Below, one piece after another: positions 1-8,445 of a stretch of DNA of 36,908 nt (its first letter is position 1; every line of letters starts with the position of its first letter). A program made the translations under genes and the position numbers. The notes under the pieces were generated by a model. It did no database searches and was not told the origin of the DNA. It was given only the letters and a program-made list of their open reading frames with translations. The DNA comes from Bacteroidaceae bacterium. GTDB lineage: Bacteria > Bacteroidota > Bacteroidia > Bacteroidales > Bacteroidaceae. The stretch lies in NCBI GenBank assembly GCA_017522915.1, contig JAFWXX010000004.1, forward strand, positions 1-36,908. Direction: 5' to 3'.

Positions 1-185
1 ATCTCAAAAACATTGCAAAAAAAGAGATCTCTCACATACGTTGCCTTTGGCCCCTTTGGGCGGCGAACTCCGTTTCGAGATGACAAACACTATACAAACA
101 CACCAATTTATAGCGAAAATTTTATATCGAACTCAGGTTAACTAAGTTTATGTCGTCATTGTCGAACTTTCACTTTAAACATAAC
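1..185. other. non-coding left edge
   Basis: I see no credible coding sequence on either strand here. The stretch is AT-rich with a short direct repeat (CCTTTGG twice near 50-57) and a GAGATCTC palindrome near 25. It may be the far side of an intergenic region whose next gene lies outside the window. Confidence 0.5.
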
Positions 186-223
186 ATTTCCGCCTCTGTG
201 TTCACGAACACAGAGGCGGAAAT
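186..223 (-). terminator. hairpin downstream of ridA
   Basis: Two perfect 18-base inverted arms (186-203 and 206-223) form a strong GC-rich stem about 25 bases after the ridA stop on the minus strand. The T-run after the stem is weak. The palindrome could act on either strand. It most likely ends the ilvA-ridA transcript. Confidence 0.7.
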
Positions 224-248
224 TCTATATGCCTTAAACGGCTTTTTC

Positions 249-623
249 TTAGATTTCGGCGATTACCTCAACCTCTACAAGTACATTCTTCGGCAGGGTC
301 TTTACTGCAACGCATGAGCGTGCAGGCTTGCTTGTGAAGTACTCGGCATATACTGCGTTGAATGCAGCAAAGTCGCCCATGTCGCTGAGGAAGCATGTTG
401 TCTTTACCACCTTGTCGAATGATGTGCCGGCCTCGGCGAGAACGGCTGCAAGGTTCTTCATTACCTGTGTCGCCTGGTCGGTGATGCCCTCGGCCTCTAC
501 ATTGCCTGTAGCTGGGTTGATGGGTATCTGGCCCGATGTGAACAACATGTTACCGCAGATGATGGCCTGTGAGTATGGGCCGATTGCCTCAGGGGCGTTG
601 CTTGTATAAACTTTCTTAAGCAT
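249..623 (-). CDS. ridA: RidA family 2-iminobutanoate/2-iminopropanoate deaminase
   Basis: The 124-residue length is typical of the RidA/YjgF/YER057c family. The N-terminal half has the family pattern TSNAPEAIGPYSQA and then GNMLFTSGQIP. The C-terminal PARSCVAVKTLPKN stretch holds the conserved arginine that binds the carboxylate of the substrate. RidA hydrolyses reactive enamine/imine intermediates such as 2-aminoacrylate to 2-ketoacids in the cytoplasm, protecting PLP enzymes. It lies 43 bases downstream of the threonine dehydratase gene on the same strand. That enzyme releases exactly this type of intermediate, so co-transcription makes metabolic sense. A strong hairpin follows the stop. 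The function is known from the family and the operon is inferred from spacing. Confidence 0.95.
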   Translation of the reverse strand: MLKKVYTSNAPEAIGPYSQAIICGNMLFTSGQIPINPATGNVEAEGITDQATQVMKNLAAVLAEAGTSFDKVVKTTCFLSDMGDFAAFNAVYAEYFTSKPARSCVAVKTLPKNVLVEVEVIAEI

Positions 624-666
624 AGTACTTATTTGTATTATTGGTTAAACTGTTTCTCTCTGTCTC

Positions 667-1863
667 TTAATCCCAGATAGTGAAGCCGGCATCCTTGATG
701 GCTTGCTTTATCTGTTCTACATGTTCGAAGTTGCGTGTCTCAAGGCTGATGCGTATGAAGCAGCCTGTGATGGCAAGGTTGGCGTTGCTGCGTTCGTGGT
801 GCACGCCAATGACGTTTCCGCCCAAATCGGCAATGATGCTTGATATCTGCACCAGCTGGCCCGGTTTGTCGAGAAGCTCTACCTTGAGGAGTGCTGTACG
901 GCCCGAAGTCATGAGACCGCGCTTAACGACACGGTCGAGGATGTTTACATCGATGTTGCCGCCTGATACCACGCATATTACTTTCTTGCCTTCGATGGGC
1001 ACCTTGTCGAACATGGCTGCTGCAACGGCTACCGCTCCTGCACCCTCGGTGATGAGCTTCTGCTTTTCGAGAAGGGTGAGGATTGCCGATGATACCTCGT
1101 CGTCGGTGACGGTTACTATCTTATCGACATACTTGCTGCAGATATCGAATGTGTTTTCGCCCGGCTGCTTGACTGCGATTCCGTCGGCAATGGTGGATAC
1201 AGAGTCGAGACGCTCGATATGCTTGTTGTCAACGGAGTTCTTCATGCTTGGTGCGCCTGCTGCCTGAACACCATATACCTTTATGTTTGGATTCAGTGAC
1301 TTTATGGCAAATGCAACACCCGAAATAAGGCCGCCGCCGCCGATTGGAACGATGACTGCATCGACATCCTTCATCTGGTCGATGAGCTCAAGGCCTATGG
1401 TGCCCTGTCCTGCTATAACGTCCTCGTCGTCGAACGGGTGGATGAAGGTGTAGCCCTTCTCGTCGCGCAGCTCAATGGCGCGCTTGTAGGCATCGTCATA
1501 TACTCCTGGTACAAGGCATACGTCGGCTCCGTAGCCCTTTGTCGCTTCAATCTTTGAGATTGGAGCACCGTCGGGGAGGCAGATGAGTGACTTGATTCCG
1601 TTCTTTGTCGCTGCCAATGCTACGCCCTGGGCGTGGTTGCCGGCAGAGCATGCGATAACGCCTTTGGATTTCTCTTCTTCCGACAGCTGGGAAATCTTGT
1701 AGTACGAACCGCGTACCTTGAACGAGCCTGTCAGCTGTAGGTTCTCCGGCTTCAGGAATATCGTTGCCTTCTTGTTTACATTGGGTGCCGGAACGAGCTC
1801 TGTGCGTCGAATGACATCCTTCAGCACGAATGCTGCATGATAGATTTTGTCGAGTGTAAGCAT
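667..1863 (-). CDS. ilvA: threonine ammonia-lyase (threonine dehydratase) with ACT domain
   Basis: This 398-residue PLP fold-type II enzyme deaminates threonine to 2-oxobutanoate, the first step to isoleucine or a route for threonine catabolism. The PLP lysine is K49 in TGSFKVRGS. SAGNHAQGVA (near 74-83) and the glycine loop PIGGGGLISG (near 174) follow. The serine-type motif VVSGGNID occurs near 300. The last ~75 residues (KVELLDKPGQLVQI onward) form a single ACT domain. That matches the ~400-residue TdcB/short IlvA class and not the ~510-residue biosynthetic form with two regulatory domains. It is probably transcribed with ridA downstream. Whether it is feedback-inhibited by isoleucine cannot be told from sequence alone; the gene symbol follows common usage. 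Confidence 0.93.
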   Translation of the reverse strand: MLTLDKIYHAAFVLKDVIRRTELVPAPNVNKKATIFLKPENLQLTGSFKVRGSYYKISQLSEEEKSKGVIACSAGNHAQGVALAATKNGIKSLICLPDGAPISKIEATKGYGADVCLVPGVYDDAYKRAIELRDEKGYTFIHPFDDEDVIAGQGTIGLELIDQMKDVDAVIVPIGGGGLISGVAFAIKSLNPNIKVYGVQAAGAPSMKNSVDNKHIERLDSVSTIADGIAVKQPGENTFDICSKYVDKIVTVTDDEVSSAILTLLEKQKLITEGAGAVAVAAAMFDKVPIEGKKVICVVSGGNIDVNILDRVVKRGLMTSGRTALLKVELLDKPGQLVQISSIIADLGGNVIGVHHERSNANLAITGCFIRISLETRNFEHVEQIKQAIKDAGFTIWD

Positions 1864-1946
1864 AATGTTTTATGGTTATAAGCTGTATTGTTCTTTAATA
1901 ATGTATGTTTCTTGTACAAACAGGCTGTTCTGTCGCTTGCTTCATG

Positions 1947-1980
1947 CAAAAATACAACAATTTCGGTTATAACTATGAAA
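1947..1980 (-). promoter_or_regulatory. possible promoter of ilvA-ridA
   Basis: On the minus strand a TATTTTTG box (1947-1954) matches the Bacteroidetes -7 element TAnnTTTG. The best upstream partner is TTTC at 1977-1980 with a 22-base spacer, slightly long. The position, about 85 bases before the ilvA start, is reasonable but the match is imperfect. Confidence 0.35.
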
Positions 1981-2042
1981 CTGATAGAATTTTATTTTGG
2001 AAAGCAATTATGTGTGGTGCAAAACTGTTTCGCAATACTAAA

Positions 2043-2078
2043 ATAAATGCAGCCAGGTGAAAACCTGGCTGCATTTAT
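2043..2078 (-). terminator. terminator of rpmH
   Basis: A perfect 16-bp stem (2043-2058 with 2063-2078) capped by a GAAA tetraloop lies 15 bases after the rpmH stop codon. The arms end in A/T-rich sequence, so the hairpin may work in both orientations. Confidence 0.8.
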
Positions 2079-2093
2079 GTAGTTGCTAAACAA

Positions 2094-2255
2094 TTACTTC
2101 TTCTTTCCGTTGTATTCGTCAGAAACTGTCAATTTTGCACGTCCCTTTGCGCGACGAGCTGCCAATACGCGGCGGCCATTCTTTGTAGCCATTCTCTCAC
2201 GGAAACCGTGCTTGTTCTTTCTCTTTCTGTTAGAGGGTTGGAATGTTCTTTTCAT
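2094..2255 (-). CDS. rpmH: 50S ribosomal protein L34
   Basis: My reading of the minus strand gives a 53-residue, very basic protein starting [18 protein letters not shown] and containing [20 protein letters not shown]. This is the diagnostic L34 sequence. It has the usual arginine/lysine density and a short C-terminal extension ending in KKK. L34 is a late-assembling component of the large ribosomal subunit. It has its own consensus promoter and hairpin terminator, so it appears to be a single-gene transcript. The ATG at 2255 is fixed by the conserved N-terminus. Confidence 0.97.
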   Translation of the reverse strand: MKRTFQPSNRKRKNKHGFRERMATKNGRRVLAARRAKGRAKLTVSDEYNGKKK

Positions 2256-2309
2256 CGTCTTATATTTTTATATGTTTTAGTCAAAAAGTACTTTGCGCTA
2301 TTCAGCGTG

Positions 2310-2340
2310 CAAAATTACTTCTTTTTTTTAGAATGGCAAA
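2310..2340 (-). promoter_or_regulatory. promoter of rpmH
   Basis: The minus strand reads TTTG (2337-2340), a 19-base spacer, then TAATTTTG (2310-2317). This is a full match to the Bacteroidetes sigma-ABfr-type consensus. The start of transcription would fall roughly 50 bases before the rpmH ATG. Confidence 0.85.
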
Positions 2341-2367
2341 GATTTTATGAGGTAATTTCGCCTATAA

Positions 2368-2402
2368 ACAAAAAAGAAAGCAACTCGTTGCTTTCTTTTT
2401 TG
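2368..2402 (-). terminator. terminator of tRNA-Arg
   Basis: A long perfect inverted repeat (about 2368-2384 with 2387-2403) starts right after the tRNA 3' end on the minus strand. The outer part is an A-run/T-run pair and the inner core is GCAAC/GTTGC. It gives a stem followed by T's when read on the minus strand, as expected for intrinsic termination. Confidence 0.75.
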
Positions 2403-2476
<74 letters not shown>

Positions 2477-2511
2477 GACCTTTGTTGTAAAAGGTTTCCC
2501 GTTTACGGGTG

Positions 2512-2543
2512 CAAAGATAGTGCGTTTCTTTGGTAGTGCCAAA
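2512..2543 (-). promoter_or_regulatory. promoter of tRNA-Arg
   Basis: The minus strand has TTTG (2540-2543), a 20-base spacer and TATCTTTG (2512-2519), an exact Bacteroidetes promoter, about 36 bases before the mature tRNA 5' end. A separate 14-base palindrome TGCGCATATGCGCA at 2564-2577 lies between this promoter and the crp-like gene stop; its role is unknown. Confidence 0.85.
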
Positions 2544-2589
2544 GATTTTTCTCTTTTTTTGTATGCGCATATGCGCACAGCTCCTTAAA

Positions 2590-3255
2590 TTAATGTATTG
2601 CAGCTGTCAGCTTTTCGAGTGCCGGCACAACAATCTCTCCACGGTGCAGTTCCAGATAGCCTTTTTCCTGAAGCGCATTTAGGGCTTTCGATATGTTCAG
2701 GCGTGTCTCGCAAAGTATGGTGGCGAGGCGTTCCATCTTGATTGTTATGCGCTTGATGCCTCGTGGGGTCTCACAGCGTAAGGCAATGAAGTGCGCAATG
2801 CGGCCTTCAATGCTTGTCGGGGTGCACTCCCATATGTCCTGGCTCACTTTCTGCGCCTTGCGGCTTATAAGGTTCAGGAAGTTGATGTTGAAGATGTTGT
2901 TCTTGGTGAAATCGCTGAACAGATAATGCTTTTCGATGAAAAGGATGGTGCTGTCGCCATGCGCCTTGTAATCGCGCTTGTAGCTTGTGTTGTAGCCGAA
3001 CATGGAGTAGGGCTCAATGGCAAAAGGTGCTTCAAGCTCTTCGGTAATGCTGTATGTGCCGTCCGGGGCAGTGCGTGTGCAGCTTGCCTTGCCTCTGGTG
3101 AGTATGGCGAAATGGTCGCATTTGTCACCGTTCTTGAAAATAATATTACCGTCGCAATACTTCTTGAATTCGAAAGTTATCTTGTCGAGTATTGCTGTAA
3201 TGTCGTTTCGGCTCATGCCTTGGAAGTAGGGCAGGAGTAAAAGATTTTCGTACAT
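2590..3255 (-). CDS. Crp/Fnr-family transcriptional regulator
   Basis: This 221-residue protein has a cyclic-nucleotide-binding-like beta-roll at about residues 10-115 (HFAILTRGKASC and the following strands). A dimerisation helix follows at about 120-155. A winged helix-turn-helix lies at about 170-210 (MERLATILCETRLNISKALNALQEKGYLELH). The canonical cAMP-contacting Gly-Glu/Arg-Ser signature of E. coli Crp is not evident, and there is no Fnr cysteine cluster, so the ligand is unknown. It is divergent from the GH85 gene, with 293 bases between them. It could control that gene, but nothing proves it. Confidence 0.88.
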   Translation of the reverse strand: MYENLLLLPYFQGMSRNDITAILDKITFEFKKYCDGNIIFKNGDKCDHFAILTRGKASCTRTAPDGTYSITEELEAPFAIEPYSMFGYNTSYKRDYKAHGDSTILFIEKHYLFSDFTKNNIFNINFLNLISRKAQKVSQDIWECTPTSIEGRIAHFIALRCETPRGIKRITIKMERLATILCETRLNISKALNALQEKGYLELHRGEIVVPALEKLTAAIH

Positions 3256-3548
3256 ATATATGACCTTTTTATTCTATAACTGCCAACTGTATAAAAAAGT
3301 ATTTTGCAGAGTGCTGTTTTTGCAAAATTTAACTTAAAGGCGATGTTCCTGTCAGTGGCGCATAGCTGCAGTTGCGTGTATAGTGCCAAGGTCCGTGAGG
3401 TCTTTAATTCCGTTAAATTATGGTTCTTTTGTCTATTATTATATAAAATATTGTCTCATTTGAAAAATATTCTATAAATTAGCGACGTACTATGTATAAA
3501 CAACTGTTTTTTATATCCGAATAGGTAATAACCTATAAAACTTATAAT
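3256..3548. other. divergent intergenic region between crp-like and GH85 genes
   Basis: This AT-rich spacer must hold promoters for both divergent genes. I could not place a full consensus promoter with confidence on either strand. The only clear symmetry is a dyad at 3521-3536. Confidence 0.5.
3521..3536. promoter_or_regulatory. dyad immediately upstream of GH85 start
   Basis: The sequence ATAGGT-AATA-ACCTAT is a perfect 6+4+6 dyad ending 12 bases before the GH85 ATG. It could be an operator for a dimeric regulator such as the divergent Crp-like protein. It could also be a small hairpin in the leader RNA that affects translation. There is no evidence to choose between these. Confidence 0.3.
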
Positions 3549-6500
3549 ATGAAAAAGAGACATTTACTATCTTTCGCCATTGCTCTGTTTGCAACAGGTG
3601 CTATGGCTCAGAGTGTGCCTACACACGACAAGTATGTCGATGATGGCAGGCCTACAAACATTGTCGATGCGCTCAAGAACTGGGAGCCGGGCAAGCCTTG
3701 GAACGGCAATGCGGCTTATGTCGATGAGAACTTCTGGATTTCGCGTGTCCCGTTGAAGAACCGTTTCCGTCCGGGAGACCAGGCGAACGACAAGCTCGAC
3801 GACAGCAACAACAAGAATTTCTGCTGGATGGCTCCTACCGGTGAAATGACAAAGAAGTGGGGTGCTCTGCCGCGTTACAATTTCGACGGTGACAACTTCA
3901 ATATGTGGCAGTATCTTGATATCCACTCGAACTGGACAAACGGTTTCTGGCGTGTTCCCGGTGCCTTCAACGATGTCGCGCACAAGAATGGCGTAAAAAC
4001 CGGCTGTACCTACTTCATCGACTGGGGTATGAGTGTGAATAATATGGAGGAGCCGGGAAAAACCCTTTATGATCTTGCAGCTACTGGCAGCAACTCGTAT
4101 GGTGACAAGTACAAGTATTCACGAAAGCTTATCCAGTTCCTCAAGTATTACGGTATTGATGGCATCTGCTTCAATCCGGAGGGCTATTGGGGCTATCAGG
4201 TGTATAACCGCTTTATCCCTTTCTTGGCTGAGTGTCACAGGATAGCAAAAGAGCTGAACTGGCCTTTCCATGTAGATTGGTATGCGTTCGTAACTGATAC
4301 CGGCGGCTTGAGCGATAATGGCTGTAAACTGAACTCTAATAACGATTCATGGTTTCATCATAATAGTACCAACCAGCCTGTTACGGATGTTTATTTCCTG
4401 AACTATAACTGGAGCGAAGCCGGATTGGCTGAGAGTGCTGCAACAGCAGAGAGTTATGGCCGTTCTACATTCGATGTCTATGCCGGTTTTGATATGCAGG
4501 GACGTGGCTATGGCAAGTATGGCAATGCCGGTTGGTCGGCATTGATGCGTCAGCCTGTCAGTGTTGTCGTCTGGGGTGCGCACGACCGCAATGCGCTCTA
4601 TATCTCTTCTACCGAGGGCGGTCAGAGCGACTATGCCGTGCAGAACGAGTATCAGAAGAAGCAGGAGATGCTCTTCTCCGGCGGTAACCGCAATGTCCTG
4701 AACATGCCTGGGTTGACCGATGCCAATGTGACATCTTCATATAGCGATCTCAAGGATTGGCACGGTTATGCAACTGCTGTGATTGAACGCTCTACACTTG
4801 ACGAGCTTCCTTTCGTTACACGCTTCAACTTGGGTAACGGCCGTTTCTTCAACAAAGAGGGTGTTACTACATGGAATCACAAGTGGTACAACTACGGTAT
4901 GCAGGATTTGTTGCCGACATGGCGCTGGTGGATAGACAACGGCGACGGCAAGAGTGTTCCTGCCGATGCTGTCGGTATAGACTTTACATACGACGATGCA
5001 TGGTTTGCCGGTTCGTGTCTTAAGCTGCATGGTGCTACAAACCGTTCCGATATCCGTCTTTTTGCAACTAAGTGGAATGTAGCTTCTGCTGATGACGAGT
5101 TCCGCCTTGTGTTCAAGCCCAAGGCTGCTACTTCTAACCTTGAACTTATGGTTGCAAAGGAGAATGGCGAGAATAGTTTCGCTTACATTCCCGTTGCTGG
5201 TGAAATAAAGGCAGGTGAGTGGAATGAGGTTGTGATAAAGGCTTCTGAGGCCGGCTTGAAGGCCGGTGATGTAATAGGCTGTATAGGTCTTTCTGTAAAG
5301 AATACTACAGCTGCTTACGAGGTGCTTTTGGGTGAGTTCGCTTTTGTTCCTGCAGACTTTAATGAGCAGCCTCTGGTTCCGACAATCACTCACGCTGAGG
5401 TTATGAAGCGTTTCTATAACCGTGCCGATATAAAGGTTGTATTCAACATGCCTACACCGGCTACACGTCCGGCAGAGTATGACGGCTGTCCTGTATATAA
5501 TGAGGAGGTCGGTGCATGGTACTACGAGATTTATGTAAAGCAGGGCGAGGTTGAGACTCTTCTCACAACAACTACATCTTGGGCTGCATACGTAGTGGAT
5601 GCTACTCTCATTCCAAAGGTGGACAAGCTGCAGATTGGTGTGCGCGCAGTAGGCAAGGACGGCCGTGCAATGAGCAATATCGTTTGGAGCAATGAGATAG
5701 AGGAGCCTCTTACAATGATAGAGACTCTTACCGTTGACAAGGATATCATCAAACCGAACGAGGAGTTTACTATCGGTTTCGAGGACCCGAACCATGCTGT
5801 TGCAGACATCAAGATATACAATGCTTTGACAAATGAGCTTGTTGCAAGTGCAAGCGGTGTCCTTACAATGACAACATCTCTTCCCGAAATAGGCAGCTAC
5901 GATGTTGAGGTTACTACAGCCGGCAAGACATTGATGAACCGCTCGCTTGTTCTTGTGACTCCTGAAGAGACAGGCCGTCTGCCACAAATTAACAGCATAT
6001 CATCCGATGTAACCGAGGTGACAAGCGGAGACAATGAGGTTAACTTCACTGCAGATATTGCAACCGGTACCGAATACAACGGTGCTCCTTGTACTGTTTC
6101 CCAGTCTCTTTACATGAGCGAGCCATATCAGTTTACAGTTGATGCTGCTATCATGAGCGAATACACGAATACGTCATTCGCACTCTGGTTCAAGGTCGAG
6201 AAGTTCGAGCACGCATCTTTGGGTACACTGCTTATGACAAAGGTGAACCGCAATCATGCTGCATCTACCGGTTCATGGACCGACAATGTCTGGGGTGAGA
6301 TGTGGACTGCTATCCGTCCCGAAGGCTATGCTGCAAAGAATAACATCGGACGTAACAATGCCGACAACGAGTTGTCCCTGTGTACCGATGCTCCGGCGGC
6401 AGGTACACCGAACTACGAGCATAACAATGATGTAGATATCCTTTCCGAAGGCTATAGCCTTATGCCAGGTGTATGGTACCACGTATGTGCGGTTAAGTCG

Positions 6501-7364
6501 GGCAAGGCATTGAAACTTTACCTTAATGGCAAGGAAATTGCAAGCGGAACTTCACGCGGTAGAGGACCTTATAACTGGAATGGTGCCAAGTTCTATGTGG
6601 GTGGTTCAATGACAAACCTTGCAAGCTTGACAGGTTGGGTCGATGAGGTGCAGATATGGAGCAAGGCTCTTAGCGAGGCCGAGGTCAAGGAGGCGATGAA
6701 GGGCTATAAGACAGCTCCTGCAAACCTTGAAGGTTACTTTACATTCGAGAGTACAAAGACCGACAGCGAGGGCTATATCTACTTCCCGAACACCGGTAGA
6801 AATGCATCGGCTGTACCCGGCGGCTACATGACAACAGGTAAGGAAGAGAACGGCAGGACTACTGACTACAAACAGAATCAGTTGACAACAACCCTCGGCG
6901 TTCCAATGCTCACCGGCAGCTTCCCGATTAACTATGAGTCTTCCAAGTGGATGATTGAGGGTGCACGTCTGAACGCTTCTACGGCTACTACTGCTAATGC
7001 TACATACAACAGCGGTGACGGCAAGTTCCCTATTACTCTTGTCGCTACAAACTCATGGGGCTCTGCAACAAAGACCATAACCGACTATATTGTTGTGACA
7101 TCTATCGATGATGTTGCAGGCGATGCCGGTTACATGGTTTATCCGAAGCCTTTCGAGGGAACAGCGAATGTGCTGTTTGCCGAGGACGGTCTCTTCGAGG
7201 TTGCCGTGTTCTCTACAGACGGCAAGCTTGTTGCAAATGAGGCATACGAGGTTCGTGCAGGCGAACTCCGCGAGCTCTCTATCGCAACAATGAATCCTGG
7301 CATATATGTCGTTACTATCCTTAAGGAGGGCAAGACAATACGCTCGTTCAAGATAAGGAAGTGA
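3549..7364 (+). CDS. secreted GH85 endo-beta-N-acetylglucosaminidase with LamG and C-terminal sorting domains
   Basis: This 1271-residue protein has a signal peptide (residues 1-20, ending AMA-QS). The GH85 module spans about 100-450. It shows WQYLDIHSNW, the AHKNGVKTGCTYF strand, GIDGICFNPEG with N209 and E211 in the family's N-x-E catalytic arrangement, and the YAGFDMQGRG motif. GH85 enzymes cleave the GlcNAc-beta-1,4-GlcNAc core of N-glycans by substrate-assisted catalysis. Ig/fibronectin-like beta regions follow. A LamG/concanavalin-like domain lies at about 870-1050 (GVWYHVCAV, LYLNGKEIASG, GWVDEVQIWSKAL). The last ~80 residues look like a T9SS type A sorting domain (VFSTDGKLV ... GIYVVTILKEGKTIRSFKIRK). 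It probably acts at the cell surface or outside the cell on host or dietary glycoproteins. It is a single-gene transcript ending in a strong terminator. Confidence 0.88.
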   Translation: MKKRHLLSFAIALFATGAMAQSVPTHDKYVDDGRPTNIVDALKNWEPGKPWNGNAAYVDENFWISRVPLKNRFRPGDQANDKLDDSNNKNFCWMAPTGEMTKKWGALPRYNFDGDNFNMWQYLDIHSNWTNGFWRVPGAFNDVAHKNGVKTGCTYFIDWGMSVNNMEEPGKTLYDLAATGSNSYGDKYKYSRKLIQFLKYYGIDGICFNPEGYWGYQVYNRFIPFLAECHRIAKELNWPFHVDWYAFVTDTGGLSDNGCKLNSNNDSWFHHNSTNQPVTDVYFLNYNWSEAGLAESAATAESYGRSTFDVYAGFDMQGRGYGKYGNAGWSALMRQPVSVVVWGAHDRNALYISSTEGGQSDYAVQNEYQKKQEMLFSGGNRNVLNMPGLTDANVTSSYSDLKDWHGYATAVIERSTLDELPFVTRFNLGNGRFFNKEGVTTWNHKWYNYGMQDLLPTWRWWIDNGDGKSVPADAVGIDFTYDDAWFAGSCLKLHGATNRSDIRLFATKWNVASADDEFRLVFKPKAATSNLELMVAKENGENSFAYIPVAGEIKAGEWNEVVIKASEAGLKAGDVIGCIGLSVKNTTAAYEVLLGEFAFVPADFNEQPLVPTITHAEVMKRFYNRADIKVVFNMPTPATRPAEYDGCPVYNEEVGAWYYEIYVKQGEVETLLTTTTSWAAYVVDATLIPKVDKLQIGVRAVGKDGRAMSNIVWSNEIEEPLTMIETLTVDKDIIKPNEEFTIGFEDPNHAVADIKIYNALTNELVASASGVLTMTTSLPEIGSYDVEVTTAGKTLMNRSLVLVTPEETGRLPQINSISSDVTEVTSGDNEVNFTADIATGTEYNGAPCTVSQSLYMSEPYQFTVDAAIMSEYTNTSFALWFKVEKFEHASLGTLLMTKVNRNHAASTGSWTDNVWGEMWTAIRPEGYAAKNNIGRNNADNELSLCTDAPAAGTPNYEHNNDVDILSEGYSLMPGVWYHVCAVKSGKALKLYLNGKEIASGTSRGRGPYNWNGAKFYVGGSMTNLASLTGWVDEVQIWSKALSEAEVKEAMKGYKTAPANLEGYFTFESTKTDSEGYIYFPNTGRNASAVPGGYMTTGKEENGRTTDYKQNQLTTTLGVPMLTGSFPINYESSKWMIEGARLNASTATTANATYNSGDGKFPITLVATNSWGSATKTITDYIVVTSIDDVAGDAGYMVYPKPFEGTANVLFAEDGLFEVAVFSTDGKLVANEAYEVRAGELRELSIATMNPGIYVVTILKEGKTIRSFKIRK

Positions 7365-7385
7365 TGTCTCTCTTTTAATAAATGT

Positions 7386-7412
7386 GCAGCCGGGGTCTTT
7401 GACTCCGGCTGC
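7386..7412 (+). terminator. terminator of the GH85 gene
   Basis: A 12-bp GC-rich stem (7386-7397 with 7401-7412, one G-T pair) with a TTT loop is followed by TGTTTTGT, 21 bases after the GH85 stop. This is a good intrinsic terminator. Confidence 0.85.
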
Positions 7413-7449
7413 TGTTTTGTGCGGGTTAATAAAAATTAATCCTCTTGTC

Positions 7450-7480
7450 TTGTTATTGCGGTTTAGTTGCATTAATTTCG
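7450..7480 (+). promoter_or_regulatory. promoter of the miaA-dgk-kdsA operon
   Basis: TTGT (7450-7453), a 19-base spacer and TAATTTCG (7473-7480) closely match the Bacteroidetes promoter consensus. The boxes sit about 33 bases before the chosen miaA start and after the GH85 terminator. This supports starting miaA at 7513, not further upstream. Confidence 0.65.
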
Positions 7481-7512
7481 CAATCAGAAGCAGTTTGGCT
7501 TCTTGTATCGTA

Positions 7513-8445
7513 ATGCAGGAACGTAAGGAGAAATATGATATTCTTTCGGTCGTGGGTCCGACGGCTTGCGGAAAGACATCGCTGGCGGTAGATTTGGCTT
7601 TGGCTATCGAGGGTGCTGAAATTATCAGTGCCGACAGCCGCCAGGTATATCGAGGAATGGATATAGGCACCGGTAAGGATATTGAGGAATATACCCGTTG
7701 CGGAGTCACTGTGCCGTCGCACCTTATAGATATTGTGGATGCGGGGGAAAAATACAATCTGTTCGAGTTTCAGCGTGATTTTCTTGACGCTTACGACAGC
7801 ATAAGACAGCGTGGCGGCTTTCCTGTCATGTGCGGGGGCAGCGGCATGTATGCCGAATCGGTGCTGAAAGGCTACCGTCTGTTGCCTGTACCGGAGAATC
7901 CTGCTTTGCGCGAGCAGCTGGAAGAGAAGAGTCTTGAGGAACTCACGGCAATGCTTGCGCAGTACAAGGAACTGCATAACAATACCGATACCGACAGCAA
8001 GAAGCGTGCAATACGTGCAATAGAAATCGAAGAGTATTATCTTAATTGTCCGGTTGAAGAGCGGGAATTTCCTAAGCTGAATTCATTGACTATAGGTGTC
8101 TCTGTCGATAGGGATGTGCGCAGGGCAAGAATAAGTGCCCGGTTGCACGAGAGGTTGCAGAACGGAATGATTGAGGAGGTCAAAGGACTGCTCGATAGCG
8201 GTATTGCTCCTGACGACCTTATATATTATGGCCTTGAATATAAATACTTGACATTGTATCTGGTCGGGGCGATGGGGTATGACGAAATGGTACATGGACT
8301 TGAAATTGCCATACATCAGTTTGCCAAACGGCAGATGACCTGGTTTCGGGGTATGGAGAAAAGAGGAATTGAAATCAAGTGGGTCGATGCGTCGCTGCCG
8401 AGGGATGAACAGGTGGGTATAATAAAAGATATGTTGTATGATTGA
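7513..8445 (+). CDS. miaA: tRNA dimethylallyltransferase
   Basis: This enzyme transfers a dimethylallyl group to N6 of A37 in tRNAs that read UNN codons. The 310-residue protein has the P-loop GPTACGKTS near residue 14, the SADSRQVYRGMDIGTGK motif, VPSHLIDIVD and the C-terminal RQMTWFRG signature. I chose ATG 7513 because the N-terminus then fits the family. The open frame extends upstream, but that part would run through a terminator and a promoter. The stop overlaps the next gene by 8 bases, so translational coupling is likely. Some Bacteroidetes carry two miaA-like genes; whether this is the only copy cannot be seen here. Confidence 0.93.
   Translation: MQERKEKYDILSVVGPTACGKTSLAVDLALAIEGAEIISADSRQVYRGMDIGTGKDIEEYTRCGVTVPSHLIDIVDAGEKYNLFEFQRDFLDAYDSIRQRGGFPVMCGGSGMYAESVLKGYRLLPVPENPALREQLEEKSLEELTAMLAQYKELHNNTDTDSKKRAIRAIEIEEYYLNCPVEEREFPKLNSLTIGVSVDRDVRRARISARLHERLQNGMIEEVKGLLDSGIAPDDLIYYGLEYKYLTLYLVGAMGYDEMVHGLEIAIHQFAKRQMTWFRGMEKRGIEIKWVDASLPRDEQVGIIKDMLYD

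Noticed and set aside
2564..2577. TGCGCATATGCGCA palindrome as terminator of the crp-like gene
   Set aside because: On the minus strand it is followed by A's, not T's, so it does not look like an intrinsic terminator; kept only as an unexplained palindrome.
4737..5987. Open frame of 416 codons on the minus strand inside the GH85 gene
   Set aside because: It is antisense to a well-supported gene, rich in Cys and Arg/Leu, has no recognisable motif, and is explained by codon bias of the plus-strand gene.
7384..7512. Upstream extension of miaA by 43 codons
   Set aside because: It would run through the GH85 terminator hairpin and the likely miaA promoter; the family N-terminus fits ATG 7513.
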